A stretch of 64,000 nucleotides of DNA from Ridgeia piscesae (lineage: Eukaryota > Annelida > Polychaeta > Sabellida > Siboglinidae). The stretch lies in the NCBI GenBank assembly GCA_025642075.2, contig JAODUO010000424.1:230001-294000 (forward strand). Reading direction: 5' to 3'. The translations under genes and the position numbers were made by a program. The notes below the pieces were generated by a model. That model had not been told where the DNA came from. It made no database searches and saw only the letters and a list, made by a program, of their open reading frames with translations. Positions 40,620 to 53,056 of this stretch are shown here, one piece after another (position 1 is the stretch's first letter; every line of letters starts with the position of its first letter).

Positions 40620-43600
40620 CTGAAAGAATGATACATATGTAAGATGGGGGATGTATCTTCTGTGATATACATATAAATAACAATGTTTTGTCATCTTTTG
40701 TTTTCTCATTGCATTATCTATGTCATAAAAAAAAACCCGAATAAATAAACTTATAATTGGCATTTTGGAAAGTGTTCAGGATCTAATTTTGTGTAGATGC
40801 ATCTATGGATATTGTAACGTACTATGCACGAGAAATCTAAATTTGATTGAATTATTCCACAGGCCCCATAGGGTCCCCCAGACTATTTTTCCACAATTGT
40901 TAAACAAATCTACTTTTGCATGGCTGTTGCATGTGGTGGTGCTACTGTACACAAGAAATCTGTATTTTATTGCATCATTCTAAGGGTCCCCATAACACAA
41001 AGTAATACTGGTGATTTGGTTTTTGAGAAGATCCCTTGAAATTACCCCCATATCAGTTTTGTGTATGGGTTATTTGCTTTCTGGCTTGTCTGCTACTGCT
41101 AGCCAGGGTCACTGGTCAACTCTGTCTCGATGAGACCAGTGGACAGTGGGCTGGGCAGGGCAATAAATAGAACATTACCTTTTCAATGGTGCATTCTGTG
41201 CGGATTCCATTATATGACTAACCTTCCTGGCATATTTTAATTAACATGTATGTGTTCTGAGTCATTCAGACATCATTACAAACAACAAAACCCACTCCTA
41301 CATAAGCAGCTCACATAAATTACATAGTAAACCAATTATACAAGCCCACTTGCACATATAAGGAAATAAAATGTTTAAGTTAGTTAGGTGCAATCAATGT
41401 CCTCCTTGTTCCAATCAGAGACACCTGATGGGGCTTCATCCAGGCAGTGATGTTTGTATTGGGTATGGATAGTCTTTTCACTCTTGCTAGGAAACACAGG
41501 GACACTACTAAGATTGTGATCTTATTGCCTAATTTGCACTAGGCTGTTAACTGCAATTAGTAACAGCAGTCCTCTGTTGTACTTTGATCATGATGTTTAC
41601 AACCCTTGCAGGTAACAATGCAGGCTATGGGCCAATGTAAGGTTCCAAATGTTTTTCACACATGTAACTATTAATTTAAATCATGGGATCAGTGATATTA
41701 CTACCTGCTGTCAGGAGACTATTCTGACCCTCAACTAAAACAAATGTGTGCTTGTTTGTCATTTGCAAAGCAAAACTGCAAATTCTTAAAGGTGAGATCC
41801 ACATTTGGGTAAATAATGTTTTGGGGGATAAAAAAACTTTGTCGGTTATTTAGAAATTTATTAATCTGTCAATTTTTAAATATCGGACACTAGTGACTTA
41901 TTATGTATGTCAAAACAATTGCTTGTAAAATATTGAAATAAGTTCCATGTAGTGCTGGTTCGATATTCGATATATCGAAGTATCGCGATACTTGCGAAAG
42001 TTCGATACCGATATTTAGTGGTATCGCGATACTTCGATACTTTTGGTATCGAACGCCCACTGTTCGATACCTTCGATACCTTCGATACCTTCGATACCTT
42101 CGATACCTTCGATACCTTCGATACCTTCGATACCTTCGATACCTTCGATACCTTCGATACCTTCGATTAACCTTCGATACCTTCGATCCCTTAAACCCAC
42201 CCCAAAGTCCCATTCGACGATGTCGATGCGAAGACGCAACATCGTTGTTGATGACGACGTTGTTTACGGGAGCTATCACTACAGCGCTTCGCAGCCTAAA
42301 TTGACTTAGGCGGGGTTTGTTTAAAAATAATATAACATAAAATGTGAATTGTTTTCTAAAACTTTATTGTAGAGTTAGTTTGTATAATAACTGTTTTCTG
42401 TGAGCGATCTTAGCCTAGGTCAGACTTCGCTTAGCCTCGTTATCCAAACCAAGGATCATACGTGACGCTCTCGCTTGGTGGCACTACCATGTCATCTTTC
42501 TCCCTACTTTACTTACGGTTACGCGTACAAAAACACACATCCAATAGCATTTTTATAGAGTGTTTATTGCACGCACTAGTATTTATGAAACTAGTTTAAT
42601 AATAATATTGTTAATATAAATAATTATTCGAGCGCGATGCGGAGGCTTTGTTTATCCGGGTTCCGTTTGGTGGCGCTGTTTTGTTGTTTGGTGGCGCCAC
42701 CATTTGCCGTACACGACGCCCACAACCAAGACGAACGACAACATGTCGAACGTTCATCGCTAATTTGGCACTTTTCCAACAAAGACTGTCTGCTATGCTA
42801 GAAACGTCTCAAAGATAGTGGGGGAAATACATCGAATTTGACGAAACATGTCACCAATCAAGAAGCTATCAAAACGTGATGATCAACTTTCAGCGTACGG
42901 CATGTCGACGTCGTCGACGTTGACGTTGTGGACAACGTCGCATTGCCGTTGACTCGAGAACGTGTTCTTTCGAAATATTCGACAATGAGCAAGCAGTGGA
43001 CATCAAGTTACAGTCGAAGCGAATCGCCATCGATTGCCGAATCTACTAAGTAACTGCGGCCACAGCGTCAAGAAGTGACATATACGACGTGACTGATTAA
43101 CGATGACGATTCGCTTACTGCATCTACTGCCACTGTGACACTGGCACTGGCCAAACAGGTTCACCACTGGCAGAGCCAGAGCCGAGGTAGAGGAAGAAAC
43201 TGATATGTTCTTGAAAACAGTTGCAAAAACATAATGGGGCTTGTTATGTGTACTTGATAACGTGGTAATTTAAGTTTTATATTTAAAAAAATATTGGTGT
43301 GAACTGGGAAGTACAATTGTAATTTAAATTAATATTTTTTCAATTATTAATTAGTGTTATTTTATTGTAATCATCTATACAGTTTTGATGCTAAATCACA
43401 ATTATCTTTATGATAGAATTAATAATAATAAAGTTATAACAGTGAGGGTTCAGCTGTGCTGGCAGTGACACTATTATAAGTGATAGGTGTTTTTATATAA
43501 TAATAACATATTATTTGTATGTTTCATTTGTTTCAGCTGTATTTGTTGATGGTCATTTTAGGAGACACATTGACTTGAAATTAAGCTGCTATATTAAAGT

Positions 43601-46518
43601 GTATTTACAAACAGCTGGGGTGAAGTACTGTTATTAATTTAAAATAATTCAGTGCAATTAATTAATTAATTTGTCACTAGGTATTTTATTGCAGTTGTCT
43701 TTATTGTTTTAATATTATATTACAATTACCTTTTAGTTTTACAACAGTAATCAATTATATTGAAACTGTTGTTTGTGTACTTACATAAATTGAAAATTGC
43801 ATATTAATCATTGTTTGCATGACTATAAAATTGTCACATATTTCCCTACAAGTGAAACATTTTGTGTTTCTGTGGCATTAGTCTAAGTGGATAGTAGTGT
43901 TTCTTTGAAGATCTCTACTGTACTGAATTACACTTATAAGGTAAATTTCGAGTATCGACTAAAAATCTAGTATCGATTGATATCGAAGAATTCTGATATC
44001 GAACCAGTAATATATCGATCGGTATCGAAGAATTCTGGTATCAAACCAGTAATATATCGATTGATATCGAACCAGCACTACTTCTGTTGCATACTGTGCT
44101 TCTACTGGGGAAATGTGTTCTATGTGAAAATTAGACTGATTACAACGTAAGTATCGAGTATCGAGTATTGAACAAAATTCAGGTATCTATCGGTATCGAA
44201 CAAAACCTGGTATCGAACCAGCACTAGTTCCATGTGTATTGTATATTTTGACCATGCATATTCTACAGCAATAACAGCAGGGGCATACATGAAGTTATAA
44301 AATATTCTACGGATATTTTATGATGACACCCTTTAATATGCCTAAATTAAAATACTAAATGTGTTCCCAGGTAATATTGCCAATTGACTTGGGTTATGAT
44401 GGGCAATGTCATTGGATAGACACATTAACATACTTAATAGTGACACTATGTTAAGTGTGATTGATTCTGTAGCATGTTTTATTGTTGTTATACTAATTAT
44501 TTCATAGAAAGTTGTGCGATGCACACATGTACAGATGTTACCAGAAACAAATACAATGATACCATACTCATAATGACAATAATATTTTACTAACCTGCAT
44601 GGCTGCTTCTCGCCGTTTCCTACTTGTCGTTCTGGTATCTGGCTTCGATGATAAAATGCATATAAACAGCACATCCTCAGTTTGCATAATGTCAAAAAAC
44701 AGTGTCCTCATGCAATGGCCAAGATTAAGTTGTAAGCAAACTAGTGTTCAACAGACAGTATTCATAAGTCAACAGCTATGTCCCAATTCTCTGCTGTGAT
44801 GTTAAAACCTTGGGCAATTGTTTTTCCTCTACATTGCTCCAGTTCATCAGCTGTAAAAATGAGTCCCTGACTATAGATAGTGGTGGATATGTTACGAGTG
44901 TTTTCCCCATTAATTATAGCATACCCTGGATGCTTCCCAGAGAATTGAGATGGTATATCTGATTGAACAGGTCTGTCAGGGAAATAAATTAAACGCTTTC
45001 AGCAATCCTGAGGATTGGTTACTGCGCTAAATAAGATTTTCCCCTTTATAAATCAGCAATTAATAAAACCAGAGGTTTTTTTCTTGAATGATTTAAATCG
45101 GTTGATTTATGGGTTAAATCAACTTATTTAAATTTAAGAGCATGTGTCAACCTGGTTATTACTATTATGCCAATAACCAATTACATTATATACGGTAGTG
45201 TTTTATTGAATGCAGTTAACAGTCTAATTTAAATAATAACATAAATTTGTATTTTGCTGTTTCTGTTAATTAATTCCAAGTAATGCCTGTAATATGACTG
45301 ACAGTTCTTGACTGTTGTTGACTAATTAGCGAGTCACTCTAATTTGCATATGACGACGAGTATTGTTTAAAACAAACGTCATACGCATGAATGGTCGTAG
45401 CTGTCATTTCTTTTTATGTCATTATCTTGAAGAAGGTTATTCCACCACCGGCGACTGTCTATGTCAGAAAAAAAAGTTTACTTGTACCTAGAGACTCGAG
45501 CTATTTTTAGCAACCAACGAACCTGCGTTTGTTGCTATCCCTAGGTCTAGGCACGGACTTATATGCACTGGACTGCTGTCTCCGCCGCTCGCGGCGCTTC
45601 GCGAGCGGCGGAGTTGGCTGCAAATGTCACGAGCGCACAAGATGTACTCCCCACTTCCGGTCTACTAGCCACTGCGATGGAGATGCCAAACATCGACAGG
45701 ATTCTTGCGGTGAATATAACTGTTTAATTCAATAATAGTGATAATTTTCCTAAACGATGACTGTACCTAGTTTGGTAAATGTTGTGGCTATCTCCAGTAT
45801 AGTTCTAAATGGTTTATTTAATTCTATTTTCGTCGTACATGACGTATAATATGCATCGGGGTGTCGGCGTAATGGCGTAAACAATACCGAAGGCAAGGCT
45901 AATTTTTTTCTTGGGCAAGTGACGCAAGTTTTAACTAGTCTTGCTATGGGTGTAAGTTCATAGATTGGAATTATATGTAATGTTTAAATATTCATAATAA
46001 TTTGTTAATCTCAAGCCATTTAACAACAGCCGATCATTTAACCGATCTGTCATTCTTGGCTTTATCCCCCCTTGGGCCCTAGGCCCAAGCCCAGTTAGGC
46101 ATTGATAACTGTTTTCAATATTTACTGCCATTCGCTTGTATTTATTATTGATTTGTGTTATTTATATTTTGATGATTGTTCATGTGCAATTTATTTATTC
46201 TGATCCTGTTTTATTATTGTGAATAAAATATCATACAACTATTCCTAATTATAATTAATAATAATGCATTTTACTTCTAGAAATTTAAGCATTACTAAGA
46301 ATTGTGTATTTGTTATTTCTAGTATATGTATTTAAATGCTTGGCATGGATATACAATAATTCTATGTGTTTGATTAATTATTGTAGTTATTAATGCACTT
46401 TGAATTGTTTTTTTTCCCCGCACCTGAAAGTTACACACATTACTGTATGCATGATTACAAGCTTCATCTGGCTGAAGATGACACAGCAACATATCTACGC
46501 TGTCTAAAGATACAGTCC
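40530..46518 (-). CDS. unrecognised three-exon gene fragment
   Basis: Three minus-strand segments join with GT-AG borders in one frame: 46518-46424, 44675-44595 and 40619-40530 (stop). The products are TVSLDSVDMLLCHLQPDEAC plus NHAYSNVCNFQ, then DVLFICILSSKPDTRTTSRK plus RREAAMQ, then IKGNSQIPSTPFKGSCAPDK plus WDWFTLQSL. After the two bases completing a codon at the first acceptor, all junctions are phase 0. An upstream start is not found; 46,774-46,980 is a possible further exon, but no donor fits. A complete hAT element lies inside the second intron. The family is unknown. It may be a host gene or a transposon gene. Confidence 0.5.
40620..41941. other. no further coding signal
   Basis: Left part of the intron between putative exons b and c. 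Unique AT-rich sequence. Confidence 0.4.
41950..44226 (+). mobile_element. hAT-type DNA transposon, internally decayed
   Basis: Perfect 16-bp terminal inverted repeats: TAGTGCTGGTTCGATA at the left, its reverse complement at the right. They are flanked by the identical 8-bp target duplication GTTCCATG (41,942-41,949 and 44,227-44,234). An 8-bp duplication is diagnostic of the hAT superfamily. Inside, on the plus strand at about 42,763-42,875, a broken BED zinc finger can be read: W-H-F----DCLLC, an in-frame TAG, then GGNTSNLTKHVTNQEAIK. No catalytic domain or long ORF follows, so it is a deletion derivative. Subterminal TATCGA-rich words are iterated at both ends (41,960-42,190 and 43,950-44,210), as expected for transposase binding sites. 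Length 2,277 bp. Confidence 0.88.
42064..42190. repeat. 9-bp tandem repeat inside the hAT left end
   Basis: About 13 copies of TTCGATACC (one broken by TTAA) extending the subterminal CGATA words of the element. The 9-bp period creates Ile-Pro-Ser, Asp-Thr-Phe and Glu-Gly-Ile frames that are not genes. Confidence 0.93.
44235..45540. other. AT-rich region with putative exon b
   Basis: Apart from exon b nothing is recognised. Around 44,980-45,130 the sequence has ordinary intergenic composition. Confidence 0.4.
44595..44675 (-). CDS. unrecognised gene, exon b
   Basis: Donor ATGCAG|GTTAGT is good. The acceptor CTGAG|GATG is weak, and the frame stays open about 12 codons further upstream, so the start is uncertain. 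It encodes a basic segment TRTTSRKRREAAMQ. Confidence 0.45.
45552..45584 (+). repeat. 33-bp inverted repeat, left arm
   Basis: A perfect 33-nt match, in reverse complement, to 48,762-48,794. The shared part begins CACGGACTTATATGCACTGG. With one gap the match extends about 6 nt outward (CTAG). No target duplication is evident. Confidence 0.85.
45580..45613. other. GC-rich perfect hairpin
   Basis: CTCCGCCGCTCGCG and its exact reverse complement are separated by GCGCTT: a 14-bp stem with a 6-nt loop, overlapping the inner end of the left inverted-repeat arm. It stands out in AT-rich surroundings. Confidence 0.85.
46424..46518 (-). CDS. unrecognised gene, exon a
   Basis: Acceptor ATGTTCACAG|GG and donor TTTCAG|GTGCGG. 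It encodes 31 whole codons, with two cysteines near the acidic LQPDEAC. Confidence 0.45.
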
Positions 46519-48761
46519 CTGTGAACATGACATATACACTGCAGTTTTAATAGACAAGAACACAGCATTATTGCATTGCCTGAACAAAACTATCTGTCAG
46601 TTAACTGTGAAGGTAGTAGTTCAAGGTACATAGCCTACAAAGTCGTCAATATATCATAGGCATCATCTGCATACACTAAATAATTTTACACAATTTATCT
46701 CGCTGAATGTGACACATAATACACATTGAATAATACAGACATCACTTTACAACTTAATTACAAAGCACTGGAATTAATGGTTTCTGTACGACACAGGACA
46801 CACTGGATTATGAACATTCCTGCGTAGATCTTGCAGAATATTGTGAATTTGCAAAAAGATTTGTGAGGTGGAGTAATGTGGAGCTTCTTCACCGTGCACT
46901 TTATCCCTATGGAGGGTAACCCAGAAAGCAGCATTTGGCACACGAGATGTTGGAGTCGGGGACGAAACACTGTTAACATTTATAAACATTACTTCATCAA
47001 GTTCATGTTGAAATGCAGAATATTATGAAATGGTAAACATTTATTACTGGTCTCTACTGAGCCTGCAGTATTTGTCCAACCTGTAAACAACGGTCACCCA
47101 TAAACAAGTGAAGTATGACAACTGTGCTTCATTGTCATGCATTAATCTGTTGAGTTTGTTATTTAGATAATATTTATTAATAAAGTTATTATTTAATGAC
47201 ATGTATTTATTGATGGTTGATCATAATGTTTCATATGGTTCTAAACATTGCATAAATTATATTTACTTCATAATTATTTACTGCTGGCTTTCATCAAAAC
47301 ATAACCCTTTGCCGAGTTAGCATGCTAACATTAGCCAATTTTAACTTATTAATTAAGTTGGTGTTAATATGAAATTTCTGGCTAATGTATATTTACTACC
47401 GTAATTAATGTGGACATGTCTTAATAATTATGGACATTATGGCCGTTTATTCATGTGTATATACAAAGTACGGCTGCTAATTATATATTGATTTATTCAT
47501 TAATTTATTATTAATGATTTTTTTTTACATAATTATTTAATTTATATCTCTTACCATAAGTAAGGTGGTTTTACAAATTTCATGTTTATATAATATAAAC
47601 ATATTCATGGACATTGTGGCATTTTACAAAAAAGTTTCTGTCTGTTGAGGTTGCCTGCTAATTATCACCTATTAACTAATTTATTATTACATGACTAGTT
47701 AATATATATTATATGCCAATTATCACCTATTAACTAATTTATTATTACATGACTAGTTAATATATATTTATTCTCTAATAAATGTGGTTATGCACACTGC
47801 ATAATAATATTATGTATAAATATCTTCATATTTATGGACTCGGCTGGTCTTAATTAGAATGTTTCGGCCTGTTAACTTGGTGCACTACTTAACTAATATT
47901 AGCTAATTAACTGGATTAATTAGTATGAAAAAACATCAGTATTGAAAATTTATCACTCCATTCAATGTATTTTAAAATGTTGCAAACAATATTTTAATAG
48001 TTCTATAAATTACAACGTTATGCCATTTTAAAGTCACTTATTCGAATATTTATCAACAGAAACAAAAATGAGCTTATTTTACCATTATAAGAGATACACA
48101 AATTTAGCGCAATTTTTTCGTTTTTAAATTGCAATAATTTTGGATCTAATAAAGGTATCGTAATAAAATTAACAGTTACGTGATCTGTAACTTATTACCT
48201 TTCATTTAAGCCTAAATCCTGTGGTAATTTTTTTTAATGCCTACAGCAGGGCTACCTACTATATTTTCCGTAACGATCATGGGGTGTGGAGGGGGAGGGT
48301 TGTCTCGGGACCATCTGTATACTGTTGGCCCCGGTCCTAAAGTCCATCTCGTGGCTGTAACTAAATCCCAAGTCATTCATTTTATTAAAACTGATGAATT
48401 GTTTCCTTCCCTAGTCTGGGTTTGCCCCAACCACCGAAGCAGCCACGGTTTCATTTACTGATAAATTGCAACACGGACTAGTACTTCGTAGTTGCCAAGT
48501 TGGGTCGATGATTTTTTCGCGGCAACGCATTTTAGCCGTTTAAAATCGTCAATACTTCACTCAAAACAACTTTCCCAAAAATGTATTTGCTAGGATTTTA
48601 TTAAACATACGTGTCATGTAAGAGTTTATCCAAATGTCTTATTAAAACGATGTTTTCCTGCGGTCAACTGCGAAATTGCCGGCAACCAGCAGACAACCGG
48701 AAGTAACTTATACATCTTGTGCTAGGTTGACCTTGCTGCGCTACTCTAGCGGCCTTGAACC
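46519..48761. other. no recognised gene; AT-rich
   Basis: Overlapping minus-strand frames at 46,758-46,989 are open for about 70 codons in two phases (one with phrases SRVPNAAFWVTLHRDKVHG). This could be an exon, but no donor could be fitted. The rest is AT-rich. Confidence 0.35.
47660..47769. repeat. 58-bp tandem duplication
   Basis: AATTATCACCTATTAACTAA and the following 30 nt appear twice, starting at 47,660 and 47,718, with almost no differences. This is a recent duplication. Confidence 0.9.
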
Positions 48762-48794
48762 CGGAGACAGCAGTCCAGTGCATATAAGTCCGTG
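48762..48794 (-). repeat. 33-bp inverted repeat, right arm
   Basis: Reverse complement of 45,552-45,584. The two arms enclose 3.2 kb. Beyond the match the inner flanks differ (hairpin on the left, GGGTTCAAGG on the right). Confidence 0.85.
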
Positions 48795-50238
48795 GTCTAG
48801 GTACAGCTCGCCGGCGAACTGTTGACCTAAATCCGTGGATTATATAAACATTCTTTATTTCACATTAAATAATACTGTCCACACATATTTTTACTTTATT
48901 ACATTCATATTTCTTATTACATTTAAACTTTGCTTAGGTCACATTCGTATATTATTCAGACGATGAAATACAACTGTGGGACTAAATTGTAGTCGTAACG
49001 ATACACGTTGGTACTCGTAAGTGCCGAGTCGGCTTGGCAACAACAAGCTGGTTTCGGCATGTAATTTCCTACGCGCCGCTTCACCTTCCAAATAAGGAAA
49101 TCGTGTCCGGTTTTCCCTCTCAGTTCACCAAACATTACTTCGTCGCTGCGTACTTATATGCAAACAAATCGGCCAAAGATGCACCTGTGGCTTTGATCGA
49201 GACTTATGTTTTTATGTTCAGTGTCTCTTTGTGCTCGTCACGTTTATAATTAGGCTTGCAATCGGCGTTTTAAAGTGACCACCACAGACTCTTGTCGAAC
49301 TTTCCGCCGGCGGACACGCCAACTTCATCATCTCTAACCTGCTTTTTCTGCAGGAATCCTTTCGTGGAAGTATGTGAAAAGCTGCTTACTAACAATCGTA
49401 GTATATCTATTAGCCACACTGTGCATTAAATTGTTTAATTATGTTTGTTTTAATGCGTTGTGGCCCGTTTTTGCGAGAGCTATGCTGCGTCGCCTATCGA
49501 CTGGCGGCTTCCGTCATTGTAAGCAACACGCCAGTCAAACCGGAAAAGGCCCTAGGCAAGATGGCAGCGCCCTGTGTTGAAAGTAGCTCAGTTTAAAAAA
49601 ATATTAAAAATATACCATGACGCTGTGCTTGTCAAATTATGGTAACAAGTGCTGTAAATTATATGTTCTTATGTTTGGGCTGTGGTTGTTCAGCCGCTTC
49701 ACTCCCCCTTTAAAGACACAGTCACGACACCAGAGCGTACGATCGTATCTTGATGAACTGGACGATACTATGATAGTTCTCGAAGTAAGCAAGCAAGAAA
49801 GGAAGTAAGTGAGTAAGTAAGTGAGTAAGTACGTATTTATGGGAAATGTGTGTACTTATTTCAAGTATCCTCTATTTAGAATTATTTCGGAACATGAACG
49901 ATGACCCCAATGCACTGACAACGGAGTATCGGTTGCAAATGTGTAAATAATAGTGCTTACTTGTCACTTTTGGTTACATTCCACGTGATACCAATACACC
50001 AAACAATAGCATTGAATGAGTATTGTAACTATTACATATGCTTTCCGCCGAAGGGACACGAGAGGGTTCCATGCCCGCTAAGAGATGTATGCTGAAGAGG
50101 CGACTCTATTATGGCGTGCACAACATTTTCCATTATTAGGAGAGCGTTATTCCCGATGGGTCATTAAATCCCCACTACGTTTGGCTTCAAGGCAGGCTGT
50201 AGCTTTCCGAGGTCAAAACTAATGGCGTTCTTAATATT
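48795..50238. other. no recognised gene
   Basis: GC content is higher at 48,990-49,570, with short frames on the plus strand (49,034-49,249; 49,374-49,580) that have no motif. A short GTAA/GTGAGTAA repeat lies at 49,785-49,830. Confidence 0.4.
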
Positions 50239-50295
50239 GCATTGCACTGCACTGCACTGCACTGCACTGCACTGCACTGCACTGCACTGCACTGT
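50239..50295. repeat. (GCACT)n microsatellite
   Basis: About 11 pentanucleotide units. Confidence 0.95.
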
Positions 50296-50732
50296 ATTGC
50301 GAGGGGACGCGTCCCACTCTTTCAGCGAGGGGACAGCATAAGAAATGTTCCCCACCTATTCAGATAAGAAAAACAAATATGTGGCCAGCGTGATTAATCA
50401 CTCTTCTCTCTTAAAAGCCCCTACATAGGTTCAAGTGGTACAATTTATAAACTCAGATATGAAGTTCCGACTACCCAGTGCAGTGGAAAATCACTAGATA
50501 AATTGCTTGGCTGGCCGCAGCATGCAACTTGATCTTAGTCCAGTAAATAATCATTGTGCCGGGGTCTATCAGTTTTTGCACCGTGGCGTTGGTCAATCAA
50601 TAGGCACTAGCCGTCAGATTGTATAGAGTATATCAATCTGTGTGGTTATGTTGCCCGTATGGCGAGAGCGGCCATGCGTGACGCTGAATTCTCCACCAGT
50701 TGCCGACGTATATATTTGTCGCGACATACAAT

Positions 50733-50737
<5 letters not shown>

Positions 50738-50822
<85 letters not shown>
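50738..50822. repeat. (AT)n microsatellite
   Basis: About 42 AT units. Confidence 0.97.
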
Positions 50823-50825
<3 letters not shown>

Positions 50826-51187
50826 TATATATAATATATAATTTTATTTATATTATATATTTATGTGTGTACGTACACACATAAATGCGTACATAAATGT
50901 ACATTCATGCATTCACACATCCATACTCATACATCAGTACAATATATTTAATGTCCAAATACTACGGGACATTGATGTGTTCTCCGTAACCTGTATATGT
51001 ATGTATGTAACCCCGAAGATGAACGTTTTTGTTAGCGGAGATACTGAGTTCAGTAAAATGTTCATACATATGAAATACGACACTTTTTAATACCAGTTTG
51101 TGCAGCTAATGATCGCTGTGGACGTCGACATTTGTCCAGATATATCGTATATTTCACTCCGGGGAAGGCTAAGGTCTATATGTCGTG
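50823..51187. other. no gene seen
   Basis: AT-rich, then sequence that may be the left part of the duplicated block whose other copy lies off the window. Confidence 0.4.
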
Positions 51188-51601
51188 CCTGGCAATGGTG
51201 GTTCATAAATGCGGCGCCATTACTTCCACCTCAGCTAACAGCTGCACAATTGAAGTTTCTGCTCCTTGCCCCCGTCCGCCACCACCACATATGTGATATG
51301 GCAATTGTTTGAACGACGCTGGAACCAGAAGATCCTACTGCGACACTTGATCTGATTGCGTTCACGACCAACAGCAGCCGTTGGCGTTGACGTGTCTTAA
51401 GAATCTAATCAGACTTGAAATCAACACGACGGTTTTGTGGCCCTCCTCGTCCATGAACTTTTAGCAGTGGCGTGACATAAATTTTGGCCTAATCCAAATA
51501 TGCTAGCAGTTGACGTGACTGCATAGAACGTATTATATATAGTTCACAAATCTGGGGTGATTTATTAGCTTGAAATGACCACATGTCTCCTTGGTATTAC
51601 T
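51188..51601. repeat. right copy of duplicated 0.4-kb block
   Basis: Same orientation as 1-448, about 98-99% identical over aligned bases, with a 34-nt deletion bounded by CC on both sides. Confidence 0.9.
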
Positions 51602-51976
51602 GTTAACTGATGAAAAAGTGTATCGTAAATTTACACTTAAATAACTTATATTTCCATCATAAAGTAATACCAGTATTATTATTATACTTGTTTACATTAA
51701 TGTTTTGCAAATGGCAAATTACAAATTTAAGCATTACCATTTCTAATATTCGCATTGTTCTAATAGGATTATTAATAATTTAGTTTTATAACTATATTTA
51801 TGGGTGATGACAATTATATTACCACGACCACGTAAGCATTATTATAATGAATGTGGATATATTTACAAAGTTTGGCGATACCATAACGGGTCAAACACCT
51901 GCCCAGCCTCTCTACTCAGTCCATTTCTTTAAGAAAGTAATTCTGCACCACTCAAGTCATTTGGTTTACCGCTTTA
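51602..51976. other. no feature
   Basis: Unique AT-rich sequence before the putative terminal exon. Confidence 0.4.
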
Positions 51977-51977
51977 C

Positions 51978-52205
51978 AGAAGGCCTCCACTTTACCCAAC
52001 AATGACAATTCACCCATACTCTGGCGTGGACTTTCCAACACACTCTCTACTTTCGGGGTCACTCGAGCGGAACGCTGCTTTGGCAGACGACTGTCACGGG
52101 GTGAAAATTACCCCAGAAACCCCGAAAGCAATGGACAGACCCAGCTATCAAGACATCATCGACAGAACTATTGTAAACTGGAACAACCTTTTCACTGAGG
52201 CCTAA
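51978..52205 (+). CDS. putative terminal exon of an unrecognised gene
   Basis: After an acceptor-like TTTACCGCTTTACAG, one frame runs RPPLYPTMTIHPYSGVDFPT, HSLLSGSLERNAALADDCHG, VKITPETPKAMDRPSYQDII and DRTIVNWNNLFTEA, then TAA. The composition and ending look like a genuine protein C-terminus. A second frame is also open, so this is not certain. No upstream exon was identified on the plus strand. It ends about 340 nt from the MMAB polyadenylation signal, tail-to-tail. Confidence 0.4.
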   Translation, partial: RRPPLYPTMTIHPYSGVDFPTHSLLSGSLERNAALADDCHGVKITPETPKAMDRPSYQDIIDRTIVNWNNLFTEA

Positions 52206-53056
52206 CAAACTTGTATTATACGTACAACTCTTTGAAGGCATTCTAGACGCACAGTGAAAACATTACAATTAATTATTTGCATTGTCTTTGTCTTCCCCAC
52301 TTTGTACTTATCTTCACGTATATCTGCGCGACATCCGCATCATAATCTACAGCTCGGTGAGGTTGACATAGCCAGTCTTCTGACATTGTGAGCCGAGACC
52401 GCAGAAACGGAGTGGTGCTGTGAGTCCCCGATATATAAATTTCTTGCGATAGAGTATGTATGTACGTGTGTGAGTGTGGGGGTGCGTGCGTGTGTGCGTG
52501 CATAATAAGTGATACACAGCGTTGTAAAGCTTCATTGTTAGTATTACTTTATTGCGAACAGGATGTTCGTGTCAAATCAGCATGACGAATATCATCAGCA
52601 CAGACTGTTAATACCAGTTCTGCTCTTGACAGATATTATGTTACGTTGCAAATTGCACCAGCTTCATCTGAGCCATGTGCAGCATTATTTAGCCTACATA
52701 AGTGCCATAAATGTCACTATAATATAATATTATAATAGGACTGATACTCGAATGCAATTAACAATTAGAACGATTCCCATGCGTGTTTTGTGGGAGTTAT
52801 ATAATGTATCAATGTTAGAGCACAAAGCACTTGATTGGGATCAATCAATTACTACACACACTGATTTTATGGAAATCTAAAATAAATTACCTACCATGAT
52901 CAAAGTTACTGTCATTGAGCAAGTTTCCAATAAATTACTCTTGCAAAAGTAACGGCATGATTACACAGTTATTACTCCATAGAAATACACATACAATCCA
53001 CGTAGGCTAGTTGGCGACATATCAATTCCACCTATGATGACAATTCATGTCCTTCG
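52206..53056 (-). other. MMAB 3' UTR and intergenic spacer
   Basis: From the MMAB stop (53,057) to about 52,530 this is the likely 3' UTR. The rest, to 52,206, is a short spacer to the converging plus-strand exon. It includes a small (TG/TGCG)n stretch near 52,460-52,500. Confidence 0.55.
52548..52553 (-). promoter_or_regulatory. MMAB polyadenylation signal
   Basis: AATAAA on the minus strand about 505 nt after the stop codon. It is the first canonical hexamer in that direction. Confidence 0.6.

Noticed and set aside
45625..45714. Plus-strand exon with translation ANVTSAQDVLPTSGLLATAM
   Set aside because: Reads well and ends near a GTGAAT donor-like site, but another frame is also open, the start lies in the GC hairpin, and nothing downstream joins to it.
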